Made by a program: the position numbers and the translations under genes. The notes below the pieces were generated by a model. The model saw only the letters and a program-made list of their open reading frames with translations, was not told the DNA's origin and ran no database searches. This document shows, in pieces, positions 10,201 through 19,199 of a stretch of 64,000 nucleotides of DNA; positions within the stretch are counted from its first letter, which is position 1; each line of letters starts with the position of its first letter. The stretch spans positions 49,088 to 113,087 of the forward strand of contig RPFO01000068.1 of NCBI GenBank assembly GCA_009746045.1, given 5' to 3'. Source of the DNA: Mesostigma viride (taxonomy: Eukaryota > Streptophyta > Mesostigmatophyceae > Mesostigmatales > Mesostigmataceae).

Positions 10201-11672
10201 GGAGGGAGGGAGGGAGGGAGGAGGGGGAGGGAGGGAGGGAGGGAGGGAGGGAGGGAGGGAGGGAGGGAGGAGGGAGGGGAGGGAGGGAGGGGGAGGGAGG
10301 GAGGGAGGGGGAGGGAGGGAGGAGGGAGGGAGGGAGGGAGGAGGGGGAGGGAGGGGAGGGAGGGAGGGAGGGAGGGAGGGAGGGAGGGAGGAGGAGGGAG
10401 GGAGGGAGGGAGGGAGGGAGGGAGGGAGGGAGGGAGGGAGGGAGGGAGGGAGGAGGGAGGGAGGGAGGGAGGGGGAGGGAGGGAGGGAGGGAGGGAGGGA
10501 GGGAGGAGGGAGGAGGGAGGGAGGGAGGGAGGGAGGGAGGGAGGAGGGAGGGAGGAGGGAGGGAGGGAGGGAGGGAGGAGGAGGGAGGGAGGAGGGAGGG
10601 AGGGAGGGAGGGAGGGAGGGAGGGAGGGAGGGAGGGAGGGAGGGAGGGAGGGAGGGAGGGAGGGAGGGAGGAGGAGGGAGGGAGGGAGGGAGGAGGGAGG
10701 GAGGGAGGGAGGGAGGGAGGGAGGAGGGAGGGAGGGAGGAGGGAGGGAGGGAGGGAGGGAGGGAGGGAGGGAGGGAGGGAGGGAGGAGGGAGGGAGGAGG
10801 GAGGGAGGGAGGGAGGGAGGAGGGAGGAGGGAGGGAGGGAGGGAGGGAGGGAGGGAGGGAGGGAGGAGGGAGGGAGGGAGGGAGGGAGGGAGGGAGGGAG
10901 AGGAGGGAGGAGGGAGGGAGGGAGGGAGGGAGGGAGGAGGGAGGGAGGGAGGGAGGGAGGAGGGAGGGAGGGAGGGAGGGAGGGAGGGAGGAGGGAGGGA
11001 GGAGGAGGGAGGGAGGGAGGGAGGGAGGAGGGAGGGAGGGAGGGAGGAGGAGGGAGGGAGGGAGGGAGGGAGGGAGGAGGGAGGGAGGGAGGGAGGGAGG
11101 GAGGGAGGGAGGGAGGAGGAGGGAGGGAGGGAGGGAGGAGGGAGGGAGGGAGGGAGGGAGGGAGGAGGGAGGGAGGGAGGGAGGGAGGAGGGAGGGAGGA
11201 GGGAGGGAGGGAGGGAGGGAGGGAGGGAGGGAGGGAGGGAGGGAGGGAGGGAGGGAGGGAGGGAGGGAGGGAGGGAGGGAGGGAGGGAGGGAGGAGGAGG
11301 GAGGGAGGGAGGGAGGGAGGGAGGGAGGGAGGGAGGGAGGGAGGGAGGGAGGGAGGGAGGGAGGGAGGGAGGGAGGGAGGGAGGGAGGAGGGAGGGAGGG
11401 AGGGAGGGAGGGAGGGAGGGAGGGAGGGAGGGAGGGAGGGAGGGAGGGAGGGAGAAATGGCATATGTTACGATGGGGCATGGGGAAGCAGCATTTGACAC
11501 TATTGGCTGCTGTGTGCTCCACTATTGGACTGCTACAGTAGCTTCAACATAGAGGGTAGGTGACCAGCGTGCCTGTGGCGTGGAAGGGTGTCCAGGCCGC
11601 GTTCAGAAAGTCGACCAGATCCGTCACCAAGGGAGGCACCGGACGGCGGCGACCACTGGACTTGGCTGCAGC
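1137..11672 (-). CDS. Aspartyl aminopeptidase, M18 family (spliced, partial)
   Basis: M18 aspartyl aminopeptidases are cytosolic or vacuolar dinuclear-zinc exopeptidases that remove N-terminal Asp or Glu from peptides. Seven minus-strand exons read in order through the family landmarks: [15 protein letters not shown], the YFFTRN segment, [14 protein letters not shown] (zinc-binding His), [33 protein letters not shown], the D-V-Q-P zinc Asp, [11 protein letters not shown], and D-H-E-E-V-G-S with the catalytic and zinc-binding glutamates. Exons are 11573-11672, 9355-9490, 8356-8443, 7394-7593, 6334-6559, 4985-5266 and 1137-1254, and every junction keeps phase. An Ala/Gly/Lys-rich insertion sits after EEELDQG. 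The start codon and 5' exon were not found; the C-terminal exons with the last metal ligands lie off the window. Two introns use GC donors. No frame-disrupting change is seen, so the gene is probably active. Confidence 0.9.
1396..4845. repeat. 36-bp coding-phase minisatellite, ~3.45 kb
   Basis: Roughly 95 units of a 36-bp sequence containing CCCACTAGCGTACAACCACC run without interruption. Units alternate between ATGAACACAG and ACGAACACAG, CCC and GCC, and GCG and GTG. Some units are 27 bp or otherwise shortened, and those containing CCGACAGCACCC change the reading frame. Because 36 is a multiple of three, long open frames appear on both strands ([12 protein letters not shown] on plus). The array lies inside an aminopeptidase intron, between exons 1137-1254 and 4985-5266, so these frames are probably not genes. 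Confidence 0.95.
4872..4925 (-). pseudogene. Duplicated 3' end of the DHEEVGS exon
   Basis: The minus strand reads [16 protein letters not shown], a diverged copy of [16 protein letters not shown] at the end of the functional exon about 110 bp away. The metal-site His/Asp region reads D-D-E-E instead of D-H-E-E. It abuts the minisatellite and has no acceptor or remaining exon, so it is an exon fragment copied into the intron. Confidence 0.75.
4985..5266 (-). CDS. Aspartyl aminopeptidase exon, DVQP and DHEEVGS motifs
   Basis: This exon encodes 94 codons from [18 protein letters not shown] to [13 protein letters not shown]. It carries the zinc-ligand Asp in D-V-Q-P, the [14 protein letters not shown] signature and the adjacent glutamates of D-H-E-E. 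A Gly/Asp-rich loop ([18 protein letters not shown]) precedes the last motif. The acceptor is AACCAG and the donor GTATGG; both ends are phase 0. Confidence 0.92.
5277..5450 (+). repeat. GGGT/G-run tract in intron
   Basis: Repeated GGGT units and long G runs are interrupted by short mixed sequence. Several G-runs of three or more lie close together on the plus strand, giving G-quadruplex potential. It lies just upstream of the 4985-5266 exon on the gene strand, at the intron's 3' end. Confidence 0.8.
5451..6333. other. Intron sequence, no feature seen
   Basis: Unique-looking sequence between two aminopeptidase exons. A local repeat of CACATAGCC/TTCGCACA phrases occurs near 5905-5975. No further coding signal. 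Confidence 0.6.
6334..6559 (-). CDS. Aspartyl aminopeptidase exon, [17 protein letters not shown]
   Basis: It begins by completing the Arg codon of the previous exon and reads [20 protein letters not shown], corresponding to the M18 segment after the A-I-H-L helix. It continues through LIEEELDQG into an Ala/Gly-rich, then Lys-rich insertion, and ends in HHPVLLK. The acceptor is AATGCAG and the donor GTGGGA. The 226-base length fits phase 2 in and phase 0 out. The low-complexity insertion is lineage-specific and would form a surface loop. Confidence 0.9.
6560..7393. other. Intron with a degraded exon-like copy
   Basis: Mostly unremarkable intron. At 7261-7345 the minus strand reads [12 protein letters not shown]...CHLGR, which resembles the end of the next exon ([18 protein letters not shown]). 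This could be a partial tandem duplication of the exon end, as also seen at 4872-4925, but the similarity is weaker. G-rich runs occur near 6720-6905. Confidence 0.45.
7394..7593 (-). CDS. Aspartyl aminopeptidase exon, [15 protein letters not shown]
   Basis: It reads [20 protein letters not shown], then [13 protein letters not shown], a short Gly/Gln insertion, and [17 protein letters not shown]. These are the M18 substrate-domain landmarks (TYGGG, TWFDRDL, I-P-x-L-A-I-H-L). The acceptor is ATCATCAG and the donor GTGCGT. The 200 bases run from phase 0 to phase 2, completed by the first base of exon 6334-6559. Confidence 0.92.
7594..8355. other. Intron with AT-rich 28-bp repeats
   Basis: Three copies of an AT-rich unit containing CTTATCTTATCTGGATTTAA occur at about 7918-7998, an AT island in otherwise GC-rich intron DNA. 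No coding signal. Confidence 0.65.
8356..8443 (-). CDS. Aspartyl aminopeptidase exon, HTDSP zinc motif
   Basis: Twenty-nine codons plus one base read [17 protein letters not shown], then [12 protein letters not shown]. The His of H-T-D-S-P is the conserved first zinc ligand of family M18. The acceptor is GTGCGCAG and the donor GTACGG. The first base completes the Arg codon left by exon 9355-9490. Confidence 0.93.
8444..9016. other. Intron sequence, no feature seen
   Basis: No coding, RNA or repeat signal stands out. A T-rich stretch lies near 8655-8695. Confidence 0.5.
9017..9175. repeat. 51-bp tandem repeat, three copies
   Basis: The phrase GGGATGCGTGAACACAC recurs at 51-base spacing, with GAGGGAGCGCGGATAGGGA between copies. 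Units differ at one or two bases. The array lies in an aminopeptidase intron. Confidence 0.9.
9355..9490 (-). CDS. Aspartyl aminopeptidase exon, YFFTRN segment, GC donor
   Basis: It reads [20 protein letters not shown], then [25 protein letters not shown]. This matches the M18 N-terminal region, where K-Y-F-x-T-R-N precedes a hydrophobic strand and the G-N-G-F segment. The acceptor is CGCAACAG. The donor reads AG|GCGAGT, a GC-type donor near the usual consensus; no in-frame GT alternative joins cleanly to exon 8356-8443. Length 136. Confidence 0.9.
9491..10096. other. Intron sequence, no gene
   Basis: A short CCCTCAC-rich stretch (about 9750-9790) and a GAAGGAA-rich stretch (about 9945-9965) precede the polypurine tract. 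No coding signal. Confidence 0.5.
10097..11452. repeat. (GGGA)n polypurine tract, ~1.36 kb
   Basis: An almost pure GGGA array with scattered GGA and GGGGA units that shift the phase; the plus strand carries only purines. The tract has no stop codons on either strand, so artificial Gly/Arg/Glu and Pro/Ser/Leu open frames of over 450 residues appear. It sits in the aminopeptidase intron between 11573 and 9490. Long homopurine mirror-like DNA can adopt triplex (H-DNA) structure and is prone to length change. Confidence 0.95.
11573..11672 (-). CDS. Aspartyl aminopeptidase N-terminal exon
   Basis: It reads [10 protein letters not shown], then [20 protein letters not shown], the conserved M18 N-terminal helix (L-x-D-F-L-N-x-x-x-T-P-F-H-A). 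The proposed acceptor CCCCGCAG at 11673 would start it at the Ala codon. An open frame continues upstream to 11888, so the true 5' boundary is uncertain and no initiator Met is assigned. The junction reads ACAG|GCACGC, another apparent GC donor; joining there gives F-H-A-T-D-E-A-K, exactly the family spacing. Confidence 0.75.
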
Positions 11673-12118
11673 CTGCGGGGCCACAGGATAGGACACCGCG
11701 CCACGAGCTCCGTCGGGAAGTGAGAAAGGCTCAATAAACAGGGAAACCCCACTTAAACAGGTAAAAGTTTGGCGAATGCAACAGTCTTGCCACACAGTGC
11801 CCGCCTTGCAACTGAATCCTAATTGAAGAAATACAAGAAGGCACCCTTCGGTAGGCTCTTCGAAAAGCACGCAGGGGCGCTGTCTCATTCAGATTGCGGT
11901 TAAGCGGGTAACTAACCCTACCAGTGCCTGCCCCTACGCTTCACTTTCTGAGAATAAGCTGTCATTGAACTTGCGGAAACATCGGACCGCTGTCTGGAGC
12001 TCCAAATATAAGTGTGCATTCGCCTCTTACCTCTCCACTTGAGCAGCATACTTGAGAAAAGGACTTGCGGTGGGCGTTTCTGGTTTCTCCAATTGCTGTT
12101 GTTCGTCCATTGTCCAAC

Positions 12119-12912
12119 CATCGTACTCCTGCCCGGAATGCTTGAGAAAGCCGGGATTTGCGGGGCAGGAGTTTGCGGGAACCGAGAAAGGAGGGCACTA
12201 ACACTCCAGCCTGTCGAGCACTCGAGGCCGCAAAAGTCTGCAACGGCAGAACCAACTGGCAAGCTCCAACAGGATGCGCCATTTTTCCGCAGTTAGGCTT
12301 TTAACGCAATGCACGAAGCTCACGCCTCGAGATGTCAACGTATATGCGCTGGTAGCTTATTGTATCAACCGCGGGATCTGTTGAAAGATTGCATTTTCAA
12401 GGCTATCGTGATACAACGAGAAAATTTTCTAGCTGTCCAACTGGATTTAATTGGTAGTGCGCCTCTCGCTTGCTTGAGGCCACGAACTCACATTTTCCTA
12501 ATCTCCATGGCTGTGTAGTCTGCAATGACCGCCACGTGTCTCCCTGCACCTTTCCGTCAAGCGGCGGGGGCAAGGATGAAGGATGTGCTGTCTACCGTAC
12601 TGTTTATATAGCTTGGATACTGCGCGGTAGGTATGATTCGTTCATACCAGGCAGAACACACCGCATCCCATCAGACCTGCGAAGTTAAGCTGCCTTGGGC
12701 CAGTTTAGTAGTGTGATCGGTGACGGCACGCGAATCCCTGGTGACGAATTGTACTCTTTTGAATGCCTTTTCGGCAATTTCCAACCCATTTTGACTGATT
12801 TTGCTTGCTGCAGTCAACATGGGTCACAAGTTTTTACAATCCTATCTGCGAACAAAGAAAAAAAATCGTTCTTGACTCTTTATGCACTCATCTGTTCCCT
12901 CTAGTTACTATA
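12119..12912 (+). repeat. Inverted repeat, left copy (~0.8 kb) carrying 5S rRNA
   Basis: This segment recurs in reverse complement at about 19200-19997 with only scattered differences. It includes a 5S rRNA sequence (12634-12752) with a TATATA-like element upstream at about 12603-12610. The two arms lie about 6.3 kb apart and flank LINE, MITE and SINE sequence. It may be a segmental duplication or an undescribed repeat family that carries 5S. Confidence 0.85.
12634..12752 (+). rRNA. 5S ribosomal RNA gene copy
   Basis: The sequence contains eukaryotic 5S landmarks: ACACCGCATCCCATCAGACC, GAAGTTAAGC (box A region), TTGGGCCAG and AATCCCTGGTG. The ends pair as a terminal stem (TGATTCGT with ACGAATTG). 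An upstream TTTATATAGC and a TTTT run just after the end fit RNA polymerase III use. The box C region reads GATCGGTGAC rather than the usual GATGGGTGAC. Whether it is expressed cannot be told; it could be a dispersed variant or a pseudogene. Confidence 0.8.
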
Positions 12913-13180
12913 TCAAGGAGACAACCTTATAAAGGAGATATCAAGTAACGTGCGTGTTTGCAACTTGCCAGTTGAAACTCTAGGGCGGAGCCAATTTTGG
13001 GAAAAACCTCACCCATTGCTTGCAAATTAGGGACAAATTCGGTGGATGGATGGATGGATTGACGGATTTTCATCCCCTATTCCTAGGAATGTTTTCTCAC
13101 GTGTACGGCCTTATAAGCTTCGCCAATTCTGGCGAACCTAACGATTCTTCCGAAAATTGGCTCCGCCAGATAAATAAACT

Positions 13181-13216
13181 CGTGCTCCCGTTGGCGGGGG
13201 AGTCACGGAGCATTCC
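13181..13216 (+). repeat. Terminal hairpin motif CTCGTG...CACGGAG
   Basis: CTCGTGCTCCCGTTGG followed by GGGAGTCACGGAG can fold as a stem with a short loop. The same motif, in either orientation, appears near 17180, 17247, 18315, 19153 and 32619, usually next to TTAA-rich tails, so it marks the ends of a shared retroelement family. Confidence 0.7.
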
Positions 13217-13488
13217 TATCGGTCTAAGTTGTCTACAAAACAATCCTATTCTATCTAATCTACAGTCGACACGCCGGCGACCCCAAACACGACGGAGACG
13301 ACGCATATCCGCCCGGAAAGAAAGACTCCATGCGTTGACAAGCATGAACCCCAATCGCCACCCTCCCCCTCCCCCACCCCACCCCACCCCCACCCCCACC
13401 TCCAACACTACCGTCGTCCACCCCCACCCCCACCCCCACCCCCCCGCTAATAGGGCAACTGCCCATTCTTGGTATTGCAAGCTTTGAT

Positions 13489-14586
13489 GTGCGCACCCTC
13501 CCTGCAGATCCTTCTACGAGCGGCGACACCCCAGCACGCCACCGCGTCGACGAGCTGATCGCCTTGTGCGCCCACAACAAGAATGCTGTCCCCGGGGTCC
13601 AAGAGCACCGACGCACCGTCGACCCTCAGCAAGGGGTCAATGGTCTCCTGGTCGACGACCTTCGTGCGGGCTGGCGGTTCAATTATGGTGGAGGCGACGC
13701 GCCGGGTCAAGGTGGTGTGGGCCTCTTGTGCTCGCCGGCAGCATCAGAGCACCTCCAGTCCATCGTGCTGCGATCCCCGCGTGTGCTACTAGTGGCCACT
13801 TTTTCGGCCACTGAGGGCCATTCACACCACACGCTAACCGTTATCGTGGGATATGCACCACTATGCGGGTCGAGCTCAGGCGGAACGTGAGGCCTTCTTC
13901 AGCGCCCTCAAGGAGGAGGAGGCCAACATCCCAGCTCGGCACTTCCTGGTTATGCTGCTCGACGCCAACGCCAGGCTGCCAGTTGGCACTGGGGGCGCTC
14001 AGTACTCCCCACCCAACACGACAGCCAACGGTAACACGGCTTTATTTGTGAATCTGCTGGCAGAATCTGCGCTGGCTGCATGCAATGCTTCTTTCGCACG
14101 CCCCGCTGAGCAGCTTGCCACCTTTTTTGGGCCGTCGGATCGGGTGGTGTGCCTTGACTATATATGCGTACGCCGGGCTCAGCGCCCCTCAGTTGTCGAT
14201 GCTGGCGTGCTGCAAGATTCTGTCAGCACGGTGGAATCTGATCACCGTCTCGTGCTCGCTCGCATCAGATTGCGGTTTCCTGGGGTGAAACCGTTGCGAC
14301 AGCTGGCGCCTCATCCAGATCTCAAGGTGCTCCGGATTGTGCTGAAGGATTCCGACAAGATGTCAGCAGAAGAGCAGGCCGCTATGTCGCACCGGGACGA
14401 CTTTTTGGCAGTCTTCGACGCCAGGGGCAGTCGCCAACAATTACACGCCATTCCGCCGCCGGGTGATATTTCAGTGATCCTCCGCGGTATCGCTGCCAAG
14501 TACAGTCTGGCTGCCCGCACCCTCCCCTCCTTGCCTCCGCGCCGACAGCAGTTGCTGTCCACCGCGCCACGCACCGACAGTGGTCT
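13489..14586 (+). pseudogene. LINE APE-type endonuclease
   Basis: Two frames join around 13853-13890. The first begins with FDVRTL and has an R-V-D-E-L helix and a V-Q-E-H strand, equivalent to the N-terminal metal-site region of APE endonucleases. The second has LVMLLDANARLP, the D-x-N catalytic motif, and ends with VESDHRLVLARI, the S-D-H motif. The enzyme nicks target DNA to prime reverse transcription. The change of frame and the later MITE mean the copy is not intact. Confidence 0.75.
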
Positions 14587-14736
14587 CAGTTAGGTTAATA
14601 TTGTGCGGAAACCTTTTGCCACTTGGGCTTCTCAGGTTCCGCGAATATTACCGGCGAGTGGTCATCGCCGGTAATATTGTGCGGAACCTGAGAAGCCCAA
14701 GTGGCAAAAGGTTTCCGCACAATATTAACCTAACTG
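14587..14736. mobile_element. 150-bp palindromic MITE
   Basis: A nearly perfect palindrome: arms of about 70 bases begin CAGTTAGGTTAATATTGTGC and end with its complement, with a 7-base loop GTGGTCA and one small mismatch (GAATATT against ACAATATT). TCT lies immediately outside both ends, consistent with a 3-bp target-site duplication. It lies inside the LINE between endonuclease and RT. No coding capacity. Confidence 0.85.
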
Positions 14737-15319
14737 TCTCCCGCTCAGCAGATGCTCCGCCGCAACAGGGACCCGACCGCCAAGCCTGGGCTGCACGCGG
14801 CTTTGCGGGTTGCCTACGAGCAGGCTGAGAAGGCAGACGCTCAGCAGATGGTCAAGGACCAGCGCAGCTGCCAGCAGAAGCACAACGGCAAGGGGGCCTA
14901 GTTCTGGTACATGCGCCTCGGGCACTCGGACGGCCTCGGCCGGCCCCACCGCCACGACATTCCTGGCGCGGTGGCGCCCCAGCCAAGCGGCTTCGTACCT
15001 GGGCCGCGGCCACGGCCGAGGTCGTGGGGACAGCTGCGCCGCCCCCGCCCCTGCTCCCAGCCGCCGCCGCCCGCCCGGCTGCCCTAGCTGGCCGGCCCCG
15101 CTGCCCCCGGCCCCGCCCAGGTCAGCGGCGGTCGGCGGACAACCTATATAGTTCCCCCGCTGATCGGCCCACTTGGCGACCCCTCAGACATGCCTCCTTT
15201 CACCGTCTCGCGAGGTCACGGAGGCGGTCCAGCGTCTGCGTTATGACACAGCCACCGGCTCCGACGATAATCAGGACTGCCGTAGTTGTGAAACTTGCAG
15301 CAGAATTTGAGGACTGACC

Positions 15320-16185
15320 GGTGTTATGCTGCTCTTCCCGGATATCTGCAACCGCCTTCTGCTGTCGTCGCAACCGCCTCCAGCGGCCTGGCAACACAGT
15401 TTTCGCACGATGCTGTACAAGAACAAGGGGTCGCCAGCCGACCCCGGCAACTACAGAGGGGTGTGCATCCAAAGTGCCCCCCTCAAGCTTCTTATGCGGC
15501 TCATCTTGAACCGCCTGCGCACGGCCCTGGACGGTCACCTCAGCGAGACTCAGCACGGCTTCCGTTCAGGTCGCAACACATTACACGCGCTCTTCGCTAC
15601 TCGCCGACTTGTGGAGGAACTGCAACGCCTTCAGCCTGGTGAGTCCCCTTTGCACCTTGTGCTGGTGGACTTCATCAAAGCCTTTGATTCGGTTTTCTGG
15701 CCTGCGCTATGGGACATCCTCGAGCTGTTCCGGATCCCCCGCCCCCTTATTGCTGTCATCCGCAACGTGTATGAGGGCCGGTCCACCACTTCGGTGCGCA
15801 CTTCTTACGGGACCATGCCACCATGTACAAAAGGGTGTGTGGCAGGGCTGCGTGTTGTCGCCCTACCTATTCATTATTGTGGTTGAATACGTAATAGTGA
15901 TTCAGGCGCGCAAGCGATTTGCCCGCAATGATCGTGGGTAGGGAACCAGGGGTGCAGGTTGCCAACCACTTCTGGCATGGCGGAGCGGAAACGGAGATTC
16001 GGCTGGCGGACATCATCTACGCAGACGACACCACCCTCTTCGAGGACACTGGGCACGTGCAGACATGGCTTGATTGCCTGGCTATCGAAGCCCGTGCAAT
16101 GGGGCTTGAGGTTAGCAAGAAGACAGAGGCCCTGGCGATTGGGCTCACCCACCCACCGCCATGCACCCCTCTATCTCCTTGACGG
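15320..16185 (+). pseudogene. LINE reverse transcriptase domain
   Basis: The first frame (15326-15886) covers MLYKNKGSPADPGNYRGVC, HGFRSGRNTLHALFATRRL and LVLVDFIKAFDSVFW, the first catalytic Asp block. The second (15919-16182) has RLADIIYADDTTLFEDTGH with the Y-A-D-D catalytic pair at about 16018-16029. A frame change separates the two just after GVWQG-type sequence near 15840, and the region 16190-16560 continues as scattered frames of the C-terminal part. The domain copies RNA into DNA at the nicked target. Confidence 0.8.
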
Positions 16186-16889
16186 CTCTTGAGTCCTAGC
16201 TTTATTGGGACCGCGTCAAGCTGCTGGGCAGCCTGCTTCCCAGCTGCGAGACTGATGTGGACCACCGCATCTCCCTCGCCTGGCACGCTTTATGCCATTA
16301 CCGGGCGCGGCCTGTGGCGCAAGCCCCTTGGCAAGATCGACAAACAGGACCTGTCCTCGTCCTTCCTGTTCTTACGTATGGGGCCGAGACGTGGACCTTC
16401 ACCGCCGACCTGGCCCGCAAGCTGGACGGCGCGGTCACCAACATGCTGCGATCCATTTTCAGAGTAGGATATGCTGCTCATGTCCGCAATGAGAATTACT
16501 TTACCTTGGCATGCCATATATCACCATCACCATTAAGCAGCGGCGCCTACAGCTGAGCAGCTCGTAGGGCACCTAGTAGCTCGCACCAACCAGGCCGTAT
16601 AGACACCTCACGTGGCCCCCCCGCTGGACTGCGACCAGCTCAGTCAGCCTTGCCGGCACCTCCTGACGTGGGCCGGGCCCCGTGATGTTAGACGCCGCAA
16701 GGCCGGCACCTTCAAAGAACAGCTAGTAGAGGACATGGGGGGCCTAGGCCTCTCCGTGATTTGGAAGAAGATGATGGACAAGACAAGGCCAAGTGGGCCC
16801 AGGTCATATAGGACAACGAGCCCCCCCCCGTGGGGAAGCGCCCGCGTGTGCAAACCCGCGGGAGGCACGGCACACTTGTAGGTCCCCTA

Positions 16890-17336
16890 GGGGAGCGTGA
16901 TGTTGTTTAGATAGATGTTGTAGTTAGTGGTGTTGTTTAGATAGATGTTGTAGGTAGCTGATGTAGATAGATTAGACCGGTAGGACTGTTTGCATCCATC
17001 CATCCATCCATCGGGGTGGGGGGTCTTATTGCACCCACAGTTTGCCGGATCGTTAGCCTGTCCTTTTAGCTAGCCGCGCCCGATTGCAGCTGTGGCATGC
17101 CTTTGGCATGAAGGAGACTGGGGGTCTCTGCCCTTTCTCCTGTAGTGCACACACAGGGATTAAAAGCACTTCGGTGCTCCGTGACTCCCCAACGGGAGCA
17201 CGAGTTTAATTAATTAATTAATTAATCGGGGTGGGATGGATGGATGCTCCGTGACTCCCCAACGGGAGCACGAGTCTAATTAATTGATTAATTAATTAAT
17301 TAATCTACAAATACATTCCTAATAATGTTCTATCTA
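16890..17336. repeat. LINE tails and microsatellites
   Basis: It holds a doubled TTGTTTAGATAGATGTTGTAG phrase, a CATC microsatellite (about 16985-17010), two copies of GCTCCGTGACTCCCCAACGG with GAGCACGAG (near 17180 and 17247), and AATT/TTAA arrays after each. This looks like stacked 3' ends of retroelements. No gene. Confidence 0.7.
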
Positions 17337-17700
17337 TCAAGGAGACAACCACCGCAGGCCAGAAATCGGGAGAATCCAGACCATGGTAGCTTGAGCCTGC
17401 CGTTATCTTGTCCGCGTGTTCGAGTCGTTCAGGATGATGAAGATGAATGGTGATGGAAATGTGTAGCCTTGTGCATTGAAATTATGGCTGGCTTACGTGT
17501 AGAGCGACTAGATGACCTAGACGGTGGGGCGCCGGAAACACTTGGCTTGCTTGATCAGGGTGTGCATGTGTTTCGAGCCTCTGGCCGGGAGTGTCTAGGG
17601 GTAAGCACCATTGCTGCGATCGCACTCCCACCATTTACGAGGAAATACACGCAAATGGGAAACCACTGAAAAGGTCTAGCTAGTCAGTCATTACGTTATA
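17337..17700 (+). mobile_element. tRNA-derived SINE-like element, copy 1
   Basis: TGGTAGCTTGAGC at about 17384 resembles a pol III box A, and GTTCGAGTC at 17418-17426 resembles box B, 34 bases downstream as in tRNA-derived SINEs. The head starts near CAAGGAGACAACC. Related copies in reverse orientation lie at 18380-18860 and about 32380-32545. The body runs past a shared tail ending near GACTGACTAGCTAGACC. Confidence 0.6.
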
Positions 17701-18380
17701 GCCATGCCATGATTCCAAACGTCCAAGAACTGCACACGGTGCAAAGGCAAAAAGCCGTCCGGAGGACAGCACTTTCAAATGTGCGGCGGGAACCAAAAGC
17801 CCGCGTATGCCAGAAAACTGAAATATCGTGTTGCTGCAGCGACGGGACAATGTGGGCAACGAATCCCGTTCCAGGCTCGAAACGGCCGCAAAGGAGATCT
17901 GGCACCACAGGGTTCAGATGTGCGGAGATACTACGCGATCCAGCCGGTCCACGACCTGTTTGTACAGCTTGTGCCAAGGGGCAGCACCGAACAGCTAGAT
18001 GTGGGTGACGTTGCAAAAAACACCGGACTTAACGGAGCATAATGTCTCGGTCATAGTCTTTGACCAACAAACGATGCAAGAGTTCAACAAGCGTCGTGAT
18101 GAAATCGACACGATAATAACAAAGACGGAAAAAAAAATCTATGATGCTCGCGCGACCCTCTAGAGGGGTCATCTCGGCTGGCATGCCACCCTCGTTTGCA
18201 AACACGCTCCTTCCCCACTGCAGGGGGGTTGTTGGCCTCGATGACCTGGGCCCACTTGGCCTTGTCCATCATCTTTTTCCAAAGCACGGAGAGGTAGATT
18301 AATGAATTCGTCCAGCCCATTGGGGAGTCACGGAGCATTACGGAGAGGTAGATATTATAGATCACCATACGCGGGCTTTT
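17701..18380. other. Repeat-flanked spacer with LINE remnant
   Basis: It begins with a segment (ATTCCAAACGTCCAAGAACTG) that recurs inverted at about 18435-18467. A minus-strand remnant near 18220-18300 (LWKKMMDKAKWAQV) resembles a LINE C-terminal piece also seen near 16765. Otherwise no gene is recognised. Confidence 0.5.
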
Positions 18381-18860
18381 CAGTTCCCGCCGCACATTTG
18401 AAAGTGCTGTCCTCCGGACGGCTTTTTGCCTTTGCACCGTGTGCAGTTCTTGGACGTTTGGAATCATGGCATTAATTACGTGACTGCGTTTGGAATCATG
18501 GCATGGCTATAACGTAATGACTGACTAGCTAGACCTTATCAGTGGTTTTCCATTTGCGGGTATTTCCTCGTAAATGGTGGGAGAGCGATCGCAGCAATGG
18601 TGCTCACCACTAGACACTCCCGGCCAGTTAGGCTCGAAACACACGCCCTGATCAAGCAAGTTGTTTCCGGCCCCACCGTCTAGGTCATCTAGTCGCTCTA
18701 CACGTAAGCCAGCCATAATTTCAATGCACAAGGCTGCACATTTCCATCACCATTCATCTTCATCATCCTGAACGACTCGAACACGCGGACAAGATAACGG
18801 CACGCTCGAGCTACCATGGTCCGGGTTCTCCCGAATTCTGGCATGCGCTGGTTGTCTCCT
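18381..18860 (-). mobile_element. tRNA-derived SINE-like element, copy 2
   Basis: An inverted relative of the element at 17337-17700. On the minus strand it has TGGTAGCTCGAGC (about 18804-18818) and GTTCGAGTC (18774-18782) as box A and box B candidates. The pair of copies faces each other and could fold into a long stem. Confidence 0.6.
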
Positions 18861-19199
18861 TGATAGATAGAGGGTGGTGCACGGAGGGCACCATAGATAT
18901 AGAGTTGGCTTGTTTTTGTAGATAGCTTAGACCGGTAGGATTAATAAATGGCTTAGACCGGTAGGATTGCGTGTACCCATCCACCCATCCATTAGGGTTA
19001 ATTTTCTGATTTGGCACGCCGCTAAGGAAAACCATTTGCGTTCAGTGCCGGTCCGCGGAAAACGCGGAAAACGCGATCTGCAAATGAATCCGACCGGAAT
19101 CAAACTGGGGACCTCTCGCACCAACTCTCGCCGACTATAGGACGGACGTGTTAATGCTCCGTGACTCCCTCGCCAACGGGAGCACGAGTTTACTGATTT

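Larger units (their letters stand above)
13440..16890 (+). mobile_element. RTE-like LINE, decayed
   Basis: A non-LTR retrotransposon with an APE-type endonuclease followed by reverse transcriptase on the plus strand. The coding sequence is broken by frame changes and stops and interrupted by a 150-bp palindromic MITE. The RT has NYRGVCIQSAPLKLLMRLIL, VDFIKAFDS, GVWQGCVLSPYLF-like and YADD motifs, which resemble the RTE group. A degenerate 3' region reaches about 16880, followed by TTAA microsatellites and hairpin motifs. Related copies lie at 23.9-25.1, 26.2-26.6 and 44.6-47.2 kb. Confidence 0.85.

Noticed and set aside
10031-11552. Gly/Glu/Arg and Ser/Pro/Leu proteins of 460-490 residues
   Set aside because: Pure composition effect of the GGGA tract; all frames on both strands are open.
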